Positions 56,911 through 64,000 of a stretch of DNA of 64,000 bases are shown here, in pieces. Origin of the DNA: Ricinus communis (lineage: Eukaryota > Streptophyta > Magnoliopsida > Malpighiales > Euphorbiaceae); the NCBI RefSeq assembly GCF_019578655.1, contig NC_063261.1, forward strand, positions 496,001 to 560,000, written 5' to 3'. A program made the position numbers and the translations under genes. Below the pieces are notes generated by a model. The model had not been told where the DNA came from. It worked only from the letters and a program-made list of their open reading frames with translations, and made no database searches. Numbering within the stretch: the stretch's first letter is position 1; each line of letters begins with the position of its first letter.

Positions 56911-58020
56911 ATGAGTAGAGAGGGGCCTACCGAGAATCCTGCTGACCTAAGTGAGTCTGAGTCTGTGCATGGAGTTGAGCATATAAATTCACCAACACAA
57001 CCAGCTCAGGAATTGCCACCAGTAATGCAGTAATTTCTTGAGTCTTTGCAACAAATAGTTAATCGGGTAGCCATTCAGCCAATCCAACAACCACTAATGC
57101 AACAAATGGCAAAAGTTAGAAAAACAGAGGCTAAAGATAAAACTTACGATAGGCTGAGAAAACAAGGAGCTACAAAATTTGAGGGGATCACTGATCTTGA
57201 GATAGCAGATGAATGGTTACGGGAGACAAACAGGGTGCTGGATAGGCTGGATTGCACACTAGGGCAAAAGTTGAAATATGTTGTATCTTTGTTGAGAAGA
57301 TAAGCTTTAGATTGGTGGGATCTGATTCCAGGAAGTAAAAATAGACCTATGACCTTAACTTGGGATGACTTCCTCAGGGAATTTGTAAATAAATACACAC
57401 CACCAATGTATAGAGATCGAAAGAAAATGGAGTTTTTGAGCTTGGAACAAGGATACATGACAGTATTAGAATATGAAATGCAATTCTCTCGATTATCAAA
57501 ATATGTGTTAGAAGAAGTGGCTACAGAGGATGCAAAATAGAGACGGTTTGAAAATAGATTGAGAATGAATATTCAGGAAAAGATTTCCTTGAAGCTGCCA
57601 AGTTACAATACTTTATTGGAAGTTGCATTGAGGATAGAAGAATGTTTGATTGAGAAAGATGCAATGGCAGCTAAGAAAAGAAAGATGATAAATGAATATG
57701 GTGGTTCAGAAAGGAAAAATAGAGACATTTCTTTTAGAGGTTCTGGGCCTCAAAGGAGTAGATATTATGGGAGAGGGGTTAGCCAGCAAAATATGAGTAA
57801 GTCTGCTATAGTGACATCGGGTAGAGGCAGACGAAGTGGTTACAGCCAGAGTAGGGTAGAGAGTAAGAGAGGTGAGGGAGGTGTTTCAGTTAGTCGAGGA
57901 TATAGTTCACCATGTGCTAGATGTAATAGGTTTCACAGTGGAGAGTGTTGGGGACCAAGGTAGATACTTTGTTTTTACTGTGGTAAGTCGGGGCATATAG
58001 CTAGAGATTGTTGGAGTAAA
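56911..58020 (+). pseudogene. Gag of element G, broken
   Basis: It starts with an ATG at 56911 and meets a stop at 57031. It then runs as 57046-57303 and 57349-57963 with stops at 57301, 57538 and 57961. It shows the gypsy gag core ('KFEGITDLEIADEWLRE', 'TWDDFLREFVNKYTP', 'EFLSLEQGYMTVLEYEMQF'). A CCHC zinc knuckle follows (C-F-Y-C-G-K-S-G-H-I-A-R-D-C, about 57974-58015), typical of chromovirus gag. The stops are single-base changes in otherwise well-kept sequence. Confidence 0.88.
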
Positions 58021-58026
58021 AATTAA

Positions 58027-58147
58027 GCTAGTGAAAGTCAAGTTTCAGGATAGAGTAGCATAAGTGAAAATATGACTCAAAAGTAAAAAATTGAGCTAGT
58101 GAAAGTCAAGTTTCAGGATAGAGTAGCATAGGTGAAAATATGACTCA
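58027..58147 (+). repeat. Short tandem duplication between gag and protease of element G
   Basis: A 53-nt segment beginning GCTAGTGAAAGTCAAG occurs at 58027-58079 and 58095-58147, an offset of 68 bp, differing at one base. The offset is not a multiple of three, so the duplication shifts the frame. Confidence 0.85.
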
Positions 58148-60840
58148 GGGAGGAGTAAGTAGAGGAAGAGGTAGAGGAATGGGACAAGGAGGAGGTTCTA
58201 ACATGGTACAGGCTGGACAGATAGGCCAACCTCAGCAATCACCGCCCCAAGCTAGAGTGTATGCAGTGATAAGACAGGAAGCACCTTCTGCAATTGATAT
58301 TATGACTGGTAAAATCTCTATTTATGGTTTTGATGCTTATACGTTAATTGATCCGAGATCAACATGTTCATTCATTTCATATGAATTTGCATTGAAAAAC
58401 CACAACGATATAGAAACCTTGGGGTATAACATTTGTGTATCAATGCCTGCTGGGGGTACTGTAATTGTAGATAAGGTTGTCAAAACTTGTCCTGTGATAA
58501 TAAATGGGAACACACTGTATGAAGATCTAGTAGTGATAAAACTTAAAAAATTTGATGTTATTTTAGGAATGGATTGGCTATCTAAGAATCATGCTATAAT
58601 AGATTGTCACACAAAAGAAGTGGTTGTTGAGACCTTAGAACAGAGAAAAATTGTTTCTGTGGGTGAAAGAAATATTGTTTCAACTTGTTTAATTTCGGCT
58701 ACTATTGCTTTCCATTTAATCAAAAAGGGTTGTGAAGCTTATTTGGCTAATGTGTTGGATGTATCCAAAGTTAGTCCAGGAGTAATGAATATTCCAATAG
58801 TGAAGGAATTTGCAGATGTATTTCCAGAAGAACTACCGGGTTTACCTCCACATCGAGAGATAGAATTTGAGATAGAAACTATACCTGGAGAAGCACCAAT
58901 ATTAATTGCAGCATATAGAATGGCACCCTTGGAGTTGAAAGAATTAAAGAAGCAGTTGGAAGAATTATTAGAAAGGGGTTCATTAGACCGATTACATCAC
59001 CCTAAGGAGCTCCAGTATTGTTTGTAAAGAAAAAGGATGGCAGTTTAAGATTGTGTATTGATTACAGGCAGTTAAAATCGTTTTACCATAAAGAACAAAT
59101 ATCCTTTGCTGCGGATTGATGACTTATTAAACCAGTTAAAAGGAGCAACTGTATTCTCCAAGATTGATTTAAGGTCTGGATATTGGCAATTGAGAATTGC
59201 AGAGGCTCACATACCAAAGACTGCATTTAGAACACGATATGGGCATTACGAATTTATTGTGATGCCATTTGGACTAACAAATGCACCTGCTGCTTTTATG
59301 TCTTTAATGAACAAAATATTTCAGAGGTATCTAGATTTTTTTGTCATTGTGTTTATTGATGATATATTGATTTATTCTGAAACTCGAGAACAATATGAAG
59401 AACATTTTAGAATAGTATTGCAGTTTTTGAGAGAAAAATAGCTTTATGCAAAATTTAATAAATGTGAGTTCTGGCTAGAAGAGATTGCATTCTTGGGGCA
59501 TATTGTTTCCGAAAATGGTGTACAACTTGATTCTTCGAAGATCACAGCCGTAAAGGAGTGGGAATCCCATAAAAATGTATCAGAGGTATGAAGTTTTCTG
59601 GGATTAGCTAGATATTATAGGAGATTTGTTGAAGGATTTTCAATCATTGCTAAACTATTAACAAACTTACTGAAGAAGAATATGATATTTAAATGGAATG
59701 CTAAATTTGAGAAAAGTTTTGAAGAATTGAAGAAAAGACTCATTTCTGCACCGGTTCTAACCTTACCATCAGAAGTGGTGGATATGTAATTTTTATAGAT
59801 GCATCACAATAGGGATTGGGGTGTGTGTTAATGCAAAATGGAAAAGTCATTGCTTATGCTTCTCGACAGTTAAGGAGTCATGAACTGAATTATCCGACTC
59901 ATGATCTAGAATTGGCAGCAATAGTGCATGCTCTAAAAACTTGGAGGCATTATTTGTATGGAGAAACATTTTAGATTTTCACTGACCATAAAAGTCTGAA
60001 ATATATCCCAACACAAAAGAGTTAAACTTAAGACAAAGAAGGTGGATGGAGTTGTTAAAGGATTATGATTGTACTATAGATTACCATCCGAGAAAAGCCA
60101 ACAAAGTTGTTGATGCTTTGAGTAGGAAAACCATTGAGAGAAGTGTTGGAATGACTTGTCATGCAGTATAGTCATTGGTAGAGCTTAGAACATTGCATGT
60201 AGAAATTGCACTTCAGGATGATATACTTCTTGCAAGTGTGCATGTCAAGCCTTTATTGGACAGTAAAATTTAAGAAAGGTAGATGAATGATCCATATTTA
60301 AGAAAAATGAAGGATAAAGTGCAACAAAGAATGAATGAACAGTTTGCATTGAGACACGATGGGATGTTATTGATTAATGGACGTATTTGTGTTCCAAATA
60401 TAAGGGAATTGAAAGAAGAAATTCTAAATGAAGCCCATTATGCACCCTACACAATGCATCCGGGAAGCACTAAAATGTACAAGGATTTACGATCTTTTTA
60501 TTATTGGCCTACAATGAAGAAAGATACAGCTGAATGTGTAGCAAAATGTTTGACATGTCAACAAGTAAAAGCTAAACATCAGGCACCAGCTGGTAAGCTT
60601 CATCCATTGTCTATTCCAGAGTGGAAATGGGAAAAAATAATGATGGATCTTGTACTAGGATTGCCTTGAACCTTCAAGAAGCATGATGCCATATAGGTAA
60701 TTGTTGATCGACTTACGAAATTAGCTCATTTTCTACCTGTGCGACAAAGTGACTCACTAGACAAATTGGCGATAATATATGTGTCAAAAATTGTAAGATT
60801 ATATGGAGTGCCAATATCAATTGTGTTAGATAGAGATCCG
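58140..60840 (+). pseudogene. Pol of element G: protease, reverse transcriptase, RNase H, partial integrase
   Basis: Protease (about 58290-58620) has L-I-D-P-R-S-T where the active-site D-S/P-G is expected, and 'FDVILGMDWL'. Reverse transcriptase (58800-59600) has 'LPGLPPHREIEFEIE', '[13 protein letters not shown]', '[13 protein letters not shown]' and the catalytic F-I-D-D-I-L. It is broken by a frameshift near 59010 and another near 59080, plus stops. RNase H (about 59790-60130) has 'IDASQ', '[22 protein letters not shown]'. Integrase (60283-60840) has an HHCC-type finger (H-Y-A-P..H, C-L-T-C) and 'DLVLGLP', and ends abruptly. The order and words fit the Tekay/Del clade. Dead copy. Confidence 0.92.
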
Positions 60841-61309
60841 CAATTAGGGTTTGGGACGTTCTAACCCTAGCCGCCTCCTTCTTTCCTCTCTTTTTTCTTT
60901 TAACTAGCTCCCCTTGTCACCGCCAACACGGCCGTGTTTCTGGCCGTGTTCCCAACACGGGCTGGTGTTCCTGGCCGTGTTACTCTCTGTGGCCGTGCTC
61001 CCTAAAAGCTTCTTTTTCTTTCATGTTTGACGCATCCAACACGGCCGTGTCGATGGCTATGTTGGTAACACGTCCAGTGTTGAATCCAACACGGCCGTGT
61101 TAACCTTCCGCATGGGCATACTTAGCTCGATTCGGCAGCTTTGACGTCCAATTATGCTCCAATTCTTTCCTTTATCATCCTTTGACCTCTTTTGGACCTA
61201 ATGCACACAAACATATGTATAGGGTGAGTGTTGGGACCAATTCACATCCAAATGTCCATAAAATCAATCTTAAAAACCCTATTTAGATGTGTGTATTTTA
61301 CGCACATCA
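60841..61309 (-). repeat. Element C truncated LTR
   Basis: Matches A 38229-38719, with a CACGG array at about 60921-61105. The rest of the LTR is missing. Confidence 0.8.
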
Positions 61310-61349
61310 AATAACCCCACACTTAGCTCATTGCTTGTCCTCAAGCAAT

Positions 61350-62595
61350 CAAAAGTAAAATAAGGAAAATAAACCACTAAGGAACAATACTTAAACTGAC
61401 AGACAAGCTAGAGAGCTCCTGAACATATCCTTAACATGCGTAAGTCAAACAAAAAGAAATGAAGCAATCAATTCAAGTATCACAACCAAGATGCCAATAA
61501 TTCACAAAATATTGTCTCAACAAAATTATTCAGAACCAACTCCTCACCAGATTCACTCTAAATCACTCAAAGTGTTTAAAGGGTAGTGTTTAATCGCTCA
61601 ATGCATCAACTACTGCCTTACTTACTATATGCTTGCTCTTAAATCCTACTCCTACCACTTATGGAGAGTCAACATCCATGTCAAGAGGTCTTTATAAGGG
61701 TTGTAATGGGGATCAGGTAGGGGTAGGTAAATTTGGTAAGAGTTGAACCTATGGTGTTCTGCAATGAAATACATGACCTGCACATAAGCCACAATGATCA
61801 CAAAGGGTAACCAATGGACAGTAGTCCAAGGTGGGAAATAGGAATCAAGTTAAAATGTTTAGCTCACTTACTTTCTTTCTTTTCATCACCTTTCCCTCTT
61901 ATTCTTCTATTTATTTTTTTTTCTTCTTTTTTTTTTAATAAGGGAAGAACATTCACATAATAGAGTGAATTTCTTTTGGATTGAAGAAAGCTGCTATAAG
62001 ATTCCACACTATTCTTAGGACAAAAATTCCCAATAAAAACAACTCATGTGTAGAATCATAACCCAAAGCAGAATAAAACTAAGTGGTAATGAAATATGAT
62101 AAAAAATGGTGAAAGAGGGGGTTATCTACAGAATCAATAAACGAATGAAGGCTATTTGGCTAGAATGAAAAACCTAAGTGCCTCTATCATACCAAAGTGT
62201 TAAACTCTCCTTGTGGCCCTCATAAGCATTACCGAGCAAGTTCTAAAAGTAAAAACAGTAATTGGCACTCTCAACAAGAAATAAATAAAAGCATATAACG
62301 TGTATGCTTACAATTTAGGCTCAATTTCTCACAAGTGTGCTTTTTGAGTAGGTTCCAAACAAAAATCATCAAAACAAAATTAAATAAACCAAAGCAACTT
62401 AGTGTAAAACTCAAACTAATTATCTTACATTCTTCCGCAAGACACAACACTATCAGTTTTACCCGATCACATGGACATAAACAGGATTTCAAAAGCAAGT
62501 CAACAGTAAGTGCATCGAAACAAAGTGAAATTTTTTTAAAATTTTACAAAAAATTGCACAAAGAATAAACAAATAATTAAGATGGAATAAATATC
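61350..62595. other. Element C 3' untranslated internal region
   Basis: Close copy of A 38758-40045, with a pyrimidine run at about 61911-61937. Non-coding. Confidence 0.6.
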
Positions 62596-62636
62596 ACCCA
62601 CCCCACACTTGAAGGACACACTGTCCTCAGTGTACA
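62596..62636 (-). promoter_or_regulatory. Internal polypurine-like module in element C
   Basis: Near-identical to 40046-40086. Confidence 0.45.
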
Positions 62637-62934
62637 AAATATAAGAAATGCAAAAGGGAAAAGAACTAATACTGCCCTGACTATGGCTCCGGAGTGAAAA
62701 GAGGTGCATCATTAGGGATATTAGGGCGCTGGCTAGTCTGTGGTAGAGGAGTGGCTGCAAATAATAAAATAAGAAATTAAAATCGAAACAGAAAAAAAAA
62801 TTAAATAAAATATGAAAACTAAAACTAATAAAATGTTTCAAAACAAAAGGTTAAAATATTAGAGATTAAAGATAAAAATTGGGGTGCCTCCTAAAAGCGC
62901 TTCTTTTTGATGTGATGAGTCTTCTTAGCTGGAC

Positions 62935-64000
62935 TCATGGTGAAAAGCCAACGGGCGTGATCGATGACCATCCATCCTTCTTCCAAGCAAATGGCTTCAA
63001 GTATCTGCTTAGAAGGATAATCGTCCATTTTCTCTTCCCGACTATCAAGCAAGCTGCTAGTATGATGGGCAAGACTCGCTCCTCGTATAATTGCACGTAG
63101 TCATGATGCTCTAGGGGCTCTTCCAATTTGAAAGCTGAAGTTTCACCAATTGGAAGGATTGACGGTTGGGCAATTTCTTTAGGAACGTCAATGGTTTCCT
63201 CTAGTCCTTGTCTTGGTTCACTTGCTAGAAGAAACTCGAGCTCCTCCAAGACTTCTTCATTGGATAACTCGTGCTCATCTTCCATCATCGAAGGGACTTG
63301 TGGAAAATCCACCAAAAATTCCTCTAACTGCAACTCAGCAGCATTAACTGTGTATTCCTGTTGATAGTCTTTCAGAAGGATCATAATTGCCTCTTCATTT
63401 TCTAGTTCCATCTCCATGTTCAAAGAGTCGTCCTGCACAAAAGCATCATCGTCAAACATAGTAGATAAACCATAAAAATTTTCACCTGAACGCAAAGTGA
63501 CGGCACTCAAGTGTTCCTCGGATTCAGTAGCGTTTGATGGAGTTCCCAATTGCTCTTCAGCTAGTAACTTGAAGATTAAGCCTACTTGATGCTCTATGTT
63601 CTTAATCGAGGCTTGTTGATCTTCAAGTATCCTCTTTGTTTGTTGGAATCTATCATCAAGAGTTGTAATGAACCTCATCATCAGCTCCTCCGACACTAAA
63701 TCTTCATCTTGAGTTGAAGGTGCAAGATTAGGCTGCTGATGTGGTTGCTGAGATTCTGGTGGTTCTGGGCCATCTAAGCTCCATCCATAGGGTGAATGAG
63801 TGCTCCACTTTTGATTGTAGGTGCTTCCATACGAGTCATTTGGCCAACTTTTCGTATAATTCACCTGTTCATAGTTATAAAAATAATGAGCAACATCACT
63901 ATACAATGGACAATCATTACTCAAATGTAAACCACAACAAAATTCACAAAAAACTTGAGATGAAAGGATAAGAGTGGAGAGTTGATCGGTAGCCCTGCAA
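62935..64000 (-). CDS. Truncated Athila-type gag-like protein of element C (partial)
   Basis: Open on the minus strand from the window edge (64000) to a stop at 62935, so its start lies outside. Same layout as 42880-44055 in A: 'NDCPLYSDVAH', 'QEELV/EEL', 'TLRSGENFYG' (the Athila TLRSG word intact here), 'ELSNEEVLEELEFLLASEP', 'LEEPLEHHDYVQLYEE'. The frame is intact over at least 355 codons, which suggests either youth or some selection on the protein. Confidence 0.62.
   Translation of the reverse strand, partial: CRATDQLSTLILSSQVFCEFCCGLHLSNDCPLYSDVAHYFYNYEQVNYTKSWPNDSYGSTYNQKWSTHSPYGWSLDGPEPPESQQPHQQPNLAPSTQDEDLVSEELMMRFITTLDDRFQQTKRILEDQQASIKNIEHQVGLIFKLLAEEQLGTPSNATESEEHLSAVTLRSGENFYGLSTMFDDDAFVQDDSLNMEMELENEEAIMILLKDYQQEYTVNAAELQLEEFLVDFPQVPSMMEDEHELSNEEVLEELEFLLASEPRQGLEETIDVPKEIAQPSILPIGETSAFKLEEPLEHHDYVQLYEERVLPIILAACLIVGKRKWTIILLSRYLKPFAWKKDGWSSITPVGFSP

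Larger units (their letters stand above)
48203..60840 (+). mobile_element. Element G: Tekay/Del-like Ty3-gypsy element, 3' truncated
   Basis: The 5' LTR starts TGTAATGCCC at 48203. It is interrupted by element B (48487-54706) and resumes to GGTGTCA at 56773, giving about 2.35 kb of LTR. A PBS of the initiator-Met type follows at 56781-56792 (TGGTATCAGAGA). Gag and pol follow on the plus strand with many breaks and stop in integrase at about 60840, where unrelated LTR sequence of element C begins. The integrase end, chromodomain and 3' LTR are absent. The clade is inferred from PBS and RT words. Confidence 0.85.
60841..64000 (-). mobile_element. Element C: relative of A, partial, runs off the window
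   Basis: It begins inside an A-type LTR (AATTAGGGTTTGGG...) directly after G integrase. The LTR part ends at 61309 (CGCACATCA), the polypurine region is 61310-61349, and internal DNA follows to the window end. The region 61310-62757 matches A 38720-40199. It then jumps to the gag-like part, so the 2.6-kb ORF1 cassette of A is absent. The LTR lacks its R-U5 part, so the left end is truncated or recombined. Confidence 0.85.

Noticed and set aside
1..64000. CRISPR arrays, bacterial operons, rRNA or tRNA genes
   Set aside because: The DNA is plant nuclear; tandem repeats seen lack regular unique spacers, and no B-box (GGTTCGAATCC-like) with a paired A-box was found by eye.

Overview
The window is plant nuclear DNA, almost certainly a eudicot. 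It has a plant-only gene (SMAX1-LIKE family) with GT-AG introns, strongly AT-rich intergenic DNA, and heavy loads of plant-type LTR retrotransposons (copia, Tekay-like, Tat/Ogre-like, Athila-like), CACTA and hAT elements. The species cannot be read from the sequence alone.

Layout. 1-8.2 kb is a graveyard of old elements: an LTR scrap, a degenerate Ty1/copia pol split by another insertion, a CACTA right end, an antisense gypsy gag relic and an LTR-like scrap. 9.3-13.2 kb carries the one convincing host gene, a three-exon SMXL gene (10052-12878, + strand, 864 aa). It most resembles SMXL3 of the SMXL3/4/5 group: double Clp-N region, degenerate P-loop, LDLN (EAR) motif, no RGKT degron seen. 13.2-29.5 kb is AT-rich and essentially gene-free. 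It holds a 1.7-kb non-autonomous hAT element with a perfect 8-bp target duplication, a foldback/MITE-like element, a hierarchical tandem repeat (27.3-27.9 kb) and a 600-bp imperfect inverted repeat (28.1-28.7 kb).

29.5-64 kb is a nested retrotransposon stack. The oldest layer is a Tat/Ogre-like element: LTR 29559-30979, PBS, integrase relic, hairpin-like repeats, antisense plant-mobile-domain-like ORFs, and a rearranged second LTR from 46805. A Tekay-like non-autonomous element ends at 35948. Element A (37244-45706, TSD GCATG) is an Athila-derived element without reverse transcriptase or integrase. Element G, a Tekay/Del-like Ty3-gypsy element on the + strand, starts at 48203. Its 5' LTR was later hit by element B (48487-54706, TSD TTCTT), a relative of A. 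G is cut off inside integrase at about 60840, where a third relative, C, begins and runs off the window end.

The most interesting signal is the A/B/C family. All three copies lack pol at an apparently shared junction, yet A and B have target duplications, so the deleted form has been mobile (presumably in trans). Their LTRs carry dense palindromic CACGGCCGTG-type arrays just upstream of TATA-like boxes. Element A also carries an extra 2.6-kb cassette with its own array, a TATA box, a predicted 548-nt intron with good splice signals, and an ATHILA-ORF1-like reading frame. That looks like an internal, spliced, separately promoted gene. All identity and homology statements are by eye; no alignment or database search was run.
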